DNA from: Bythopirellula sp041737835
GTDB lineage: Bacteria; Planctomycetota; Planctomycetia; Pirellulales; Lacipirellulaceae
Strand: one strand, 5' to 3'
NCBI GenBank assembly: GCA_041737835.1
Contig: JBGSQY010000022.1
Length of the DNA stretch: 64,000 nt
Shown: positions 43,491 through 50,812 of the stretch, one piece after another
Position numbering within the stretch: the stretch's first letter is position 1
Layout of the letters: each line of letters begins with the position of its first letter
Program-made: the position numbers and the translations under genes
The notes under the pieces: generated by a model
What the model saw: the letters and a program-made list of their open reading frames with translations, nothing else
Database searches by the model: none
Told to the model about the DNA's origin: nothing

Positions 43491-44705
43491 ATGAATGGTT
43501 TCCTCTCACGCTTGAGCCGCCCCGTGCGGCTGGCCGTGGTCGCCCTGGTGGTGATCGCCGGCACAACATCGAACAATCCTGTCCAAGCCAAGGGCAACAG
43601 CGGCTCGTGCTGCTGCGGCTCGCTTCCTGAATTGTGGGTGATCAACACGCGTTGTGTCCCACGCTGCAACAATCTCGATCGTGGCTTCGAGATGATCTCC
43701 TATCAACGCTTCGATCGCTGTCGCGGTTGTTTTGTGAAAGAAACGCGCGAATCGTTTCTTGCTCAAGAAGCGAGCATGCCCACCCTGTTCTACATTCACG
43801 GCAATACACTCAAGCACAAGGGAGCCATGAAAGGCTTCTGGGATGTTTATGAAAAGCTGTGTTGCTGCCCCGGCAAGAAGCGTTTGGTCTGCTGGTCGTG
43901 GCCGGCGGAGCGCGTGTTCAAGACTCAGGGTTTGCGTTTTCGTGAAATGATCCGCAAGAACTTGCAAATCAAGTATGTTTATGCCGAATACCAAGGCTAC
44001 TACTTGGGCAAACTTGTGAGCCAAATGAGCCTCTCGCAGCGCGTCACCCTGTCGGGCCATAGCTATGGTGCGATCACTTCGTCGGTGGCCTTACACTTGA
44101 TGGGTAACGGCAGCGTTCGCGGCATGAAGCTTGCCGGTGGTGCTCCGGTGGAACGTGCCAATCTGCGTGCCGCGATGATTTCGCCCGCGTTTGATTGCGA
44201 TATGCTCTATCCGGGTCACCGTTATGGCCAGGCGTTTGTCGCCGCCGAGAAGATCCTCTCGACGTTCAACTGCCACGACCGCACGCTGCGTAAATGGCCC
44301 AAGACCGGTTCGTTGCGTGGCATGCAAGCTTTGGGCTTCTCGGGCATGAGTGCCGGTCGCCTGGGTCAGTTCCGTCACAAGTTCATCCAGCTGAACACCT
44401 ATCCTGAAAATGGCCGGTCGCACTACTTGGGACCGCACTTGAAGAATCCTCGCTTTTTGTCGGCTTACTGCCGGATCGCCTTCGGTGGCATCACCTCGGG
44501 TGTGCCAGTGACGGCAGACAAAATCGACCTTGGCCAAGAGTTGGTAAATGCCGCGCAGGAAGAAGCGGCTATGACCAAAGCCAAGGTCAAGAAAGTCAGC
44601 GAGCCGACCTTAGCGGAGCCTCAAGCCGCGAGCGACAAGAAACAGAAAGCGGACATCAAAAGCGGGCAGGAAGCCCGCTCCGCCAAACTGCGCAAATCGG
44701 CCTAA
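43491..44705 (+). CDS. exported alpha/beta hydrolase fold protein
   Basis: A 404-residue protein with an N-terminal signal (MNGFLSRLSRPVRLAVVALVVIAG, processed near VQAKG). The oxyanion-region sequence TLFYIHGNTL and the nucleophile elbow LSGHSYGA (Ser191) mark an alpha/beta hydrolase. Cysteine clusters surround the start (SGSCCCGS, RCRGC) and recur at EKLCCCPGKK. The C-terminal 70 residues are Lys/Ala/Glu-rich and probably unstructured. It resembles the hydrolase at 25577 in being exported and Cys-rich. Its substrate is unknown. It converges on the hydrolase at 44717 with 11 bases between the stops. Confidence 0.78.
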   Translation: MNGFLSRLSRPVRLAVVALVVIAGTTSNNPVQAKGNSGSCCCGSLPELWVINTRCVPRCNNLDRGFEMISYQRFDRCRGCFVKETRESFLAQEASMPTLFYIHGNTLKHKGAMKGFWDVYEKLCCCPGKKRLVCWSWPAERVFKTQGLRFREMIRKNLQIKYVYAEYQGYYLGKLVSQMSLSQRVTLSGHSYGAITSSVALHLMGNGSVRGMKLAGGAPVERANLRAAMISPAFDCDMLYPGHRYGQAFVAAEKILSTFNCHDRTLRKWPKTGSLRGMQALGFSGMSAGRLGQFRHKFIQLNTYPENGRSHYLGPHLKNPRFLSAYCRIAFGGITSGVPVTADKIDLGQELVNAAQEEAAMTKAKVKKVSEPTLAEPQAASDKKQKADIKSGQEARSAKLRKSA

Positions 44706-44716
44706 CGTCAGCTACC

Positions 44717-45739
44717 TCAGGGAACCGCGTGAGCCACATCCGTCACTGGGATGGGGTCTTTGTTTCCCGAGGGGAGAAAGTAACCTTTCTCGAGGAAGCG
44801 TAGCGTGGCGTCTTGAACTTGTTCGTTCTTGGGCATGAGTTGATGAATCCCTTTGATCACGATGAAATCACTCGCACCAGAGAGCCGCGTAGTTGCGACC
44901 GAGAGTAAACCATCGTCATCACCCGGAATGGCCGCGAGATAACCATCATTGTCTCCCGTGCCACCGGCAATGATGCCGAATTCGAAACTGGGCGCCGCGA
45001 GTCGCTGCTCCAATGATTCCCAGCCTTTGCTGGGGGCCAATTGTTGCAGCGGCTCTCCGGCGAATGTATTCGCCAGTTTGTTGTCGACGAACTCATCCGC
45101 GATTTCCGCCCCATGATTCGGCGGGGCAATCATCACGAATCGCTTGAACTTGAGCTTGGGCTGCTCCGCGGTTGGTAACTCCGCCAAGTCGGCCAGTGCA
45201 TGACGGATTACGATGTTCCCCATGCTGTGTGCGACAAAGCTCACCGTTTCCACGCCGTCGAGATGCTTGAGCACATTCACGAGCGACGCCGCGTGGGTGG
45301 CGATGTCGCCATTGGTAGAGGGATAGCCAAAGTTAATGACGTTAAAGTGGCCGTTCTCCTTTAAGAATTCAGCCAACTGATCCATGAATTGCCGGCTTGC
45401 GCCGAGGCCATGGACGACGATCACCACTTCCTTGGGGAGTGATGCCAGCTTTTCGGTCTTCTTGATGTTCTCGAGTTCCTCCAGGCAATTCTCGTACGTG
45501 CCAAACGTGCGGCGGCGATCTTCGGGATCGATCAACCGATAGTGCCCAATCGTCGAATGCTTTTGAACGCGAAAGCCATCGTAGATCACTTCGTCGGACC
45601 AAACGAAACGCCCGCCGAGAGTTTTTGTGCCGATGCCCCCCAGAAAGGGTTCGGCTTTGGCCGTGACGGCCAGCAGGGACAGGATGAACAAGCTTTCGAG
45701 CAGCAGCGCGGCAAAGCAGTGGTTTTCAGCGCGTTTCAT
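44717..45739 (-). CDS. exported lipase-like alpha/beta hydrolase
   Basis: A 340-residue protein with a signal peptide (to about VTAKA-E at residue 29). Lipase-type landmarks are VVIVVHGLGAS (His110), the elbow FVAHSMGN (Ser172), IAPPNHG, an acidic patch GDDDGLLSV and a late His in GIHQLMP, consistent with a Ser-Asp-His triad. The style resembles triacylglycerol lipase/PGAP1-like esterases. It probably cleaves esters outside the cytoplasm, with unknown substrate. It converges with the hydrolase at 43491. Confidence 0.83.
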   Translation of the reverse strand: MKRAENHCFAALLLESLFILSLLAVTAKAEPFLGGIGTKTLGGRFVWSDEVIYDGFRVQKHSTIGHYRLIDPEDRRRTFGTYENCLEELENIKKTEKLASLPKEVVIVVHGLGASRQFMDQLAEFLKENGHFNVINFGYPSTNGDIATHAASLVNVLKHLDGVETVSFVAHSMGNIVIRHALADLAELPTAEQPKLKFKRFVMIAPPNHGAEIADEFVDNKLANTFAGEPLQQLAPSKGWESLEQRLAAPSFEFGIIAGGTGDNDGYLAAIPGDDDGLLSVATTRLSGASDFIVIKGIHQLMPKNEQVQDATLRFLEKGYFLPSGNKDPIPVTDVAHAVP

Positions 45740-45879
45740 GACGGATTCCTTTTCCTCTGTTACGCGACCGGCCTAACCCTTCGTTACAGCCTAATCGCTA
45801 GCGTGGATTGTACTCCTTCGGGGCCAGCTCCCCAATCGGCTTACGGAACGAGCGGGTGTGGGGTTCAAATCGGCGGAAA

Positions 45880-45908
45880 TTGCCGGGAATTCGCCTGTCA
45901 GCTATACT
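45880..45908 (+). promoter_or_regulatory. promoter placed for a leaderless antitoxin mRNA
   Basis: TTGCCG (45880-45885) and TATACT (45903-45908) are separated by exactly 17 bases. The ATG of the antitoxin (45915) begins 7 bases after the -10 box, where transcription would normally start, and no ribosome-binding site fits between. The mRNA is therefore probably leaderless. Confidence 0.6.
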
Positions 45909-45914
45909 TAGGGC

Positions 45915-46145
45915 ATGACAGTACGAGTGACCATCGACAGCAACGGCCTTATTACAATTCCAGAGCAAATCCGCGCAGCGTGTGGATTGCAGACTGATGG
46001 CGAGCTAATTCTGGAAACCGTTGAGCAGGGGCTTCTGCTTCGCCCCTCACCAAGTTTCACCGTGGAAGACTACACCGACGAACGGATTGCCGAGTTTGCA
46101 TCGGAAGAGGATGAGCTAGGTAAGCTAATGCCGCACGAGAGCTAA
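45915..46145 (+). CDS. AbrB/MazE-type antitoxin
   Basis: A 76-residue protein with an N-terminal AbrB/SpoVT swapped-hairpin DNA-binding domain (VTIDSNGLITIPEQIRAACG then GELILETVEQGLLLRP) and an acidic C-terminal tail (DYTDERIAEFASEEDELGKL) of the kind that wraps a toxin. It lies 4 bases ahead of a PIN-domain gene, the usual antitoxin-toxin order. It should neutralise the toxin and repress its own promoter. The pair is AT-richer than the surroundings. Confidence 0.85.
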   Translation: MTVRVTIDSNGLITIPEQIRAACGLQTDGELILETVEQGLLLRPSPSFTVEDYTDERIAEFASEEDELGKLMPHES

Positions 46146-46149
46146 TTCG

Positions 46150-46563
46150 ATGCGGATATTTCTTGACGCAAATGTTCTCTTTTCAGCGTCGAATTTTGGG
46201 AGCAATGTGGCTCGTCTTGTAGATATTGCCTGCCAAGCGCATAGCGTGCTGACATGCGATTTAGCTTTGGAGGAAGCACGTAGGAATATCTTGATAAAAC
46301 GCCCGCAATGGCAAGACGAATTCGGAATTCTAGAAGCAAAAATATTCTGCGTACCAACTGTTCTCTTTGAATTGCCAATTGAACTTGCTGAGAAAGACCG
46401 GCCCATCTTATGTTCGGCAATTAGCTCTAACTGCGATCTCCTAGCAACTGGCGACAAAAGAGATTTTGGACACTTGTTTGAGCAAACCATTCAAGCCACA
46501 GTGGTTGTTTCTCTCACCGGCTTGGCAAATCGTCTCATTACTTCTAGTTCTGAGGGGGCATAG
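46150..46563 (+). CDS. PIN-domain toxin (VapC-like ribonuclease)
   Basis: A 137-residue PIN-domain protein. Asp6 (MRIFLDANVLFSAS) opens the acidic active site; LTCDLALEEARRNI supplies the second acidic residue, and KDRPILCSAISSNCDLLATGDKRDF supplies the remaining acidic residues. PIN toxins cut RNA, commonly tRNA or rRNA. It follows an AbrB-type antitoxin after 4 bases and ends 37 bases before mnmG, a tRNA-modification gene. AT-rich codon use suggests horizontal gain. Confidence 0.85.
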   Translation: MRIFLDANVLFSASNFGSNVARLVDIACQAHSVLTCDLALEEARRNILIKRPQWQDEFGILEAKIFCVPTVLFELPIELAEKDRPILCSAISSNCDLLATGDKRDFGHLFEQTIQATVVVSLTGLANRLITSSSEGA

Positions 46564-46600
46564 TCTTGCTCCTAGAAGATCATTCGTTACCCTGAATCTC

Positions 46601-48430
46601 ATGTCATCCACCTACGATTTCGACGTGATTGTGGTCGGCGCCGGGCACGCTGGGACCGAGGCTGCGCTGGCCGCTGCGCGGATGGGGGCAAAGACCGTTC
46701 TGCTGACCACGAACTGCGATACCGTCGGCCAGTTGAGCTGCAATCCGGCGATTGGTGGCGTCGGTAAGGGCCAGATCGTTCGCGAAATCGATGCCCTCGG
46801 TGGTGCGATGGGTCGGGCGATCGATGCCACGGGCATTCAATTCCGTATGCTTAATTTGCGGAAAGGCCCCGCGATGCATAGCCCACGGGCCCAAGCGGAT
46901 AAAAAACTTTATCAGGCTGAAATCAAACGGCTCGTGGAGTCCGAGCCCAATCTTTCGTTGCGACAAGAAGTTGTGGAAGAGTTGCTAACTGAGGGTAGTA
47001 CAGAGCGACCAAAGATTGTTGGCGTTGCAGTGCGTGGGGATGCCGTTTATCGCGCGCAGGCCGTTGTGCTCACCACGGGAACATTCCTGCAAGCGCTTAT
47101 GCACACGGGCCAAACCAAAACTCCCGGCGGGCGCGCGGGGGAAGGAACGACCGGTGGCATCAGTGGCGCGCTCGCTCGGTTGGGCGTGCGACTGCAACGC
47201 TTCAAGACGGGCACGCCCCCACGACTGAATGGCCGCACCATTGATTATGCGAAAACCGAATTGCAGCCGGGAGACGACGATCCGCAGCCATTTTCGTTTT
47301 TGAACGACAAGCTCGAACTCGAGCAACTCCCCTGCTATATCACCTACACAAATCAAGCCGTCCATGATCTGATTCGCGCGAACCTTCACCGCGCGCCGAT
47401 GTACAGCGGTCAGATTCAAGGCACGGGGCCGCGGTACTGCCCTTCCATCGAAGACAAGATCGTCCGCTTTGCTGAGAAGACGCAGCATCAGTTGTTTCTC
47501 GAGCCCGAAGGCCGCAACACGCTGGAAATCTACGTCAATGGCGTGTCGACCAGTTTGCCGCGCGACGTGCAGGATCAAATGTTCAAGCTGATCCCCGGCT
47601 TGGAGAACGCCGAGATCATGCGCTACGGCTACGCGGTGGAGTACGACTTCGCTCCCCCGGAGCAGCTCAAGGTGAATCTCGAATCGAAGCTGGTCGATGG
47701 CTTGTTCTTCGCCGGGCAGATCAATGGCACGACCGGCTATGAAGAAGCCGGTGCCCAAGGTTTAATCGCCGGGGCCAATGCGGTGCTCACGCTGCGTGGC
47801 GCGGAACCGTTGGTGCTCGACCGCGATCAGGCTTACATCGGTGTGTTGATCGACGACCTCGTGACTTGCGGTGTCGATGAACCGTATCGCATGTTCACCA
47901 GCCGGGCTGAGTATCGGTTGCTGTTGCGGCAAGACAATGCCGACCGCCGGCTGACGCCGTTGGCTCATAAGTTTGGCTTGGTCGATAGCGAACGGTTCAG
48001 CCGCTTCGAGCAGAAGCTGGCCGAAATCGAATCCGCCACCGAACTATTAAATACGACTCGCCATCAGGGGACAGCGATTGCTCAGATCGTGCGGCGACCC
48101 GAAGTCGAGTGGCCCGATGTTGTGAAGCTCGTGCCGAGTCTCGCCACGCTTAGCCGATCATCCGCCGAGCAAGTGCTCAATGATCTGAAGTACGCTGGCT
48201 ATGTCGCGCGACAAACGGTGGAAGTCGATCGGCAGCAGCGGCTCGCCGAGAAAAGAATCCCCCAAGGTTTCGATTATGCCCGTCTCACGCAGCTTCGCGC
48301 CGAAGCTCGCGAGAAGTTCCAGCGTGTTCAGCCCGTGAATCTCGCCCAAGCGAGCCGGATCAGCGGGATCACGCCCGCCGACATCGCGTTATTGATGGTC
48401 CATTTCGATGGAAAAGCAGCGCGGCGCTAA
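46601..48430 (+). CDS. mnmG: tRNA uridine-5-carboxymethylaminomethyl modification enzyme MnmG (GidA)
   Basis: A 609-residue FAD protein. The ATG at 46601 starts the normal MnmG N-terminus; longer in-frame readings run into the toxin gene. The dinucleotide fold is VIVVGAGHAGTEAALAAARM, the family signature CNPAIGGVGKGQIVREIDALGG follows, and GLFFAGQINGTTGYEEAGAQG marks the second FAD motif. The C-terminal helical domain that contacts MnmE and tRNA ends LTQLRAEAREKFQRVQPVNL and ASRISGITPADIALLMVH. With MnmE it modifies the wobble uridine of several tRNAs. mnmE is not nearby. Confidence 0.97.
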   Translation: MSSTYDFDVIVVGAGHAGTEAALAAARMGAKTVLLTTNCDTVGQLSCNPAIGGVGKGQIVREIDALGGAMGRAIDATGIQFRMLNLRKGPAMHSPRAQADKKLYQAEIKRLVESEPNLSLRQEVVEELLTEGSTERPKIVGVAVRGDAVYRAQAVVLTTGTFLQALMHTGQTKTPGGRAGEGTTGGISGALARLGVRLQRFKTGTPPRLNGRTIDYAKTELQPGDDDPQPFSFLNDKLELEQLPCYITYTNQAVHDLIRANLHRAPMYSGQIQGTGPRYCPSIEDKIVRFAEKTQHQLFLEPEGRNTLEIYVNGVSTSLPRDVQDQMFKLIPGLENAEIMRYGYAVEYDFAPPEQLKVNLESKLVDGLFFAGQINGTTGYEEAGAQGLIAGANAVLTLRGAEPLVLDRDQAYIGVLIDDLVTCGVDEPYRMFTSRAEYRLLLRQDNADRRLTPLAHKFGLVDSERFSRFEQKLAEIESATELLNTTRHQGTAIAQIVRRPEVEWPDVVKLVPSLATLSRSSAEQVLNDLKYAGYVARQTVEVDRQQRLAEKRIPQGFDYARLTQLRAEAREKFQRVQPVNLAQASRISGITPADIALLMVHFDGKAARR

Positions 48431-48881
48431 TCATCGTGGCGATTTCTTTGGCAAGTTGGGGGCGAGGCGGTGTACTTCTTTTTTGAGCGCAGAACCACGC
48501 GCATTCGCCTAAGTATTGTATTTGCTTGAAGTTAAGGCGAATCAATCTCTGTTGACGCGGTATGGGGGCCAGCTATAATTCGAGCAATTGGCAATTCAGG
48601 GGATATCGGCAGATACGGAGAAGATTGCCGTCTGAACAGCTTTGCTTATTTAAGTCGGCAAGCCTGTTTGAGTTGGTAATCGAGGATTTGGAAAAATGCG
48701 TACTTCTGCCGGTGAGTCACCGCGCAGGCTAGCATCCCCCGCCAAGGATTTAGCAATTCATTCCCGCCCGGTAAGAGAGTCAAACAAGGGATGCTTGGCA
48801 ATGCTCTTCAGGTTGGCATGAAAGCTCCCGAAAGCCCCCAGGTCAATTGACCATCGACTAAGGAGAGAGGTGGTTCGAGCT
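48431..48881. other. intergenic region holding a strong promoter and a long leader
   Basis: About 450 bases between mnmG and the HTH-receiver gene. It holds the promoter at 48553-48580, after which about 295 untranslated bases precede the start codon. A 43-codon frame from 48696 has no convincing protein features. The leader shows several short inverted repeats but no motif I can name. Confidence 0.5.
48553..48580 (+). promoter_or_regulatory. strong sigma70-type promoter
   Basis: TTGACG (48553-48558) and a perfect TATAAT (48575-48580) with a 16-base spacer. This is the best promoter match in the window. It points toward the HTH-receiver gene about 300 bases downstream. Confidence 0.7.
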
Positions 48882-49460
48882 ATGAAGACCGTTTTCACGA
48901 CCGGCGAAGCCGCGAAGATTTGCAAGGTAAGTCAGCAAACCATCATTCGCTGCTTTGATTCAGGACAACTCAAAGGCTTCCGCGTGCCGGGCAGCCGTTT
49001 TCGCCGTATCCCCCGCGACCAGCTGTATGCTTTCATGCGGGATAATGGCATTCCGACCGACGCCCTCGACAGCGGCCGCCGCAAGGTGCTGGTCGTTGAC
49101 GACGACGAAGATTTGGTCGAGCTGATCGTCGACGCACTGGAGCGTGATGGTCGCTTTGATATCCGCAGCGTCAACAATGGTTTTGGCGCGGGGATGCTGA
49201 TCAAAGAATTTCGCCCCGACATGATCGTGCTCGACGTGATGCTGCCGGATATCAACGGCAAGGAAGTTTGCACGCTCGTCCGCGGTGAAAAATCGATGGA
49301 CGACGTCAAAATCATTTGCATCTCGGGTATGGTCGAGCAAGCGAAGATTCAAGAACTTCGCGACGCCGGGGCCAACGAATTCATGAAGAAACCTTTCGAC
49401 GTGGAAGAGTTGATCGGTCGGATTTGCCAGTTGCTCGACGTCGAAATTCACTCGGCGTGA
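48882..49460 (+). CDS. excisionase-type HTH fused to a response-regulator receiver
   Basis: A 192-residue protein from the ATG at 48882; a GTG at 48870, right behind AAGGAGAG, could add four residues. Residues 1-55 form a MerR/excisionase-type helix-turn-helix (FTTGEAAKICKVSQQTIIRC, GFRVPGSRFRRIPRDQLYAF). Residues 65-190 form a full receiver with acidic pocket VVDDDED, phosphoacceptor Asp118 (IVLDVMLP) and Lys in FMKKPFD. Placing the DNA-binding part in front of the receiver is the reverse of the normal order. It is followed after 27 bases by a histidine kinase gene, its probable partner. Confidence 0.88.
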   Translation: MKTVFTTGEAAKICKVSQQTIIRCFDSGQLKGFRVPGSRFRRIPRDQLYAFMRDNGIPTDALDSGRRKVLVVDDDEDLVELIVDALERDGRFDIRSVNNGFGAGMLIKEFRPDMIVLDVMLPDINGKEVCTLVRGEKSMDDVKIICISGMVEQAKIQELRDAGANEFMKKPFDVEELIGRICQLLDVEIHSA

Positions 49461-49487
49461 GTGGTTTAACCGCCAGGGCGCGATTTC

Positions 49488-50183
49488 ATGGTCGACGAGC
49501 ATGAACGCTTGAAGCTCGATGCCTTGAAAGAGCTGGCCTACGGTGCAAGCCACGAGATCAACAATCCGCTAGCGAACATTGCTGCCCGTGCGCAGACGCT
49601 GCTACGCGATGAATCGCATCCCGAGCGCCGCCGCGCGCTCGAAGCGATTCACCAGCAGGCCTTGCGCGCGCATGAAATGATCTCGGATCTCATGCTGTTT
49701 GCTCGTCCGCCGCAATTGGTGCTGGACGAGGTGGAACTTTGTGGGCTTTTAGAGCAAGTTGCCCAAAGTTTGCAAACGGAAGCAGTGGCACGGCAGATCG
49801 AGATCGCCGTCAGTTTGCCCGTACAGCCGATCGTGATTCAGGGCGATGCGGAGCAACTCACGGTTGCGCTCAAGGCTCTCCTTATAAATGCCGTCGAAGC
49901 GATTGGGCGCGAAGGCCAAATTTCAGTTCTACTGCGGCAAGAAGTGATCGCCGATCAAACGCGCGCAGTGATCGAAATTGCCGACACGGGCCCGGGCATC
50001 GCTCCCGATATTCGCGAGCATATTTTCGAACCCTTTTTCTCGGGCCGAGAAGCGGGTCGCGGACTCGGCTTTGGGCTCTCTAAATGTTGGCGGATCGTGA
50101 CAGAGCATCATGGCGAGATCGTTGTTTCGTCGCAGTCCGGCGCGGGGGCGAGCTTTACGGTCTACCTGCCAATGACCACCTAG
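49488..50183 (+). CDS. sensor-less cytoplasmic histidine kinase
   Basis: A 231-residue kinase made of little more than the dimerisation helix with His22 (GASHEINNPLANIAARAQTL) and the ATPase domain (KALLINAVEAIGREGQ, IADTGPGIAP, GRGLGFGLSKCWRIV). It has no membrane helix, PAS or GAF domain. The HEINNPL form of the His box is typical of NtrB-like kinases. It is encoded 27 bases after the HTH-receiver protein and probably phosphorylates its Asp118. The input signal must come from another protein. Confidence 0.88.
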   Translation: MVDEHERLKLDALKELAYGASHEINNPLANIAARAQTLLRDESHPERRRALEAIHQQALRAHEMISDLMLFARPPQLVLDEVELCGLLEQVAQSLQTEAVARQIEIAVSLPVQPIVIQGDAEQLTVALKALLINAVEAIGREGQISVLLRQEVIADQTRAVIEIADTGPGIAPDIREHIFEPFFSGREAGRGLGFGLSKCWRIVTEHHGEIVVSSQSGAGASFTVYLPMTT

Positions 50184-50231
50184 CCCGATTGCAACGCAAT
50201 CCGGGACTTTCCAGACCACGTGGCGATCCGG

Positions 50232-50762
50232 CTACAGTTTGCGGTCTTTGCGCGATTCCTCGGTAGTGAATTTCGTGACCCAGTATTCCACTTCCGCGGC
50301 CGAGAGTTGCGACATCGGTTTATCAAACTGGGCGTTCCCCGCGGCTTGTTCGGCGGCGAATCGCTTTTGCCACAGCTCGGAGTACCAGCGGTCGCTATCA
50401 ATAAAACTCGCCCGGCGCCGACGTGCGGCGCGTTGGATGCGGTGATCGCTCGAGACAACGAGCAATGACTTGGGCACGTGATGGTCCTCGATCAATTGCT
50501 CGATCAGGGCGTCGGCATCGCGATAATCCGAAGCATACCGAACTGTGATGCCACGATGACTGAGCGTGCGCGGCAAGCCGGGTGGCGCATCAGCGGCATC
50601 GAACACGATTGTCGTTTGCGAGAGTTCCGCCGTGGAAAGCGAGGACGCCAACAGATTCAGCAGCCCTTCCCGCGAACGCTGAAATGTTCCCCCCGGTCCC
50701 GACGAGTCACCGATGATTCCTGTGACGTGCAGCAGGTTGTAACCGTCGATGATGAGAGGCAT
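50232..50762 (-). CDS. YacP-like NYN-domain ribonuclease
   Basis: A 176-residue protein with the NYN/PIN-like nuclease fold: IIDGYNLLHV (Asp5) at the N-terminus, TTIVFDAADAPPG, YRDADALIEQLIEDHHVPKS with acidic residues, and LVVSSDHRIQRAARRRRASF. This matches YacP/Rae1, a ribosome-associated endoribonuclease in Bacillus subtilis. The C-terminus (about 130-176) is a helical extension. It lies in the same direction as the aspartate carbamoyltransferase upstream, 50 bases past that gene's stop. Confidence 0.87.
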   Translation of the reverse strand: MPLIIDGYNLLHVTGIIGDSSGPGGTFQRSREGLLNLLASSLSTAELSQTTIVFDAADAPPGLPRTLSHRGITVRYASDYRDADALIEQLIEDHHVPKSLLVVSSDHRIQRAARRRRASFIDSDRWYSELWQKRFAAEQAAGNAQFDKPMSQLSAAEVEYWVTKFTTEESRKDRKL

Positions 50763-50763
50763 G

Positions 50764-50792
50764 GCCCTGCGATACGTTGTATCGCGGCTAAC
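50764..50792. repeat. REP-like palindrome
   Basis: GCGATACGTTGTATCGC is a perfect seven-base inverted repeat with a three-base loop, followed by GGCTAAC as in the copies at 24175 and 25502. It sits between the carbamoyltransferase and YacP-like genes. Confidence 0.6.
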
Positions 50793-50812
50793 GGTCAGGG
50801 TCCTGATATTGG

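Noticed and set aside
45858..45882. A GGGTTCAAATC word resembling a tRNA T-loop
   Set aside because: No 5-base T-stem or other cloverleaf arms surround it, and it overlaps the antitoxin promoter.
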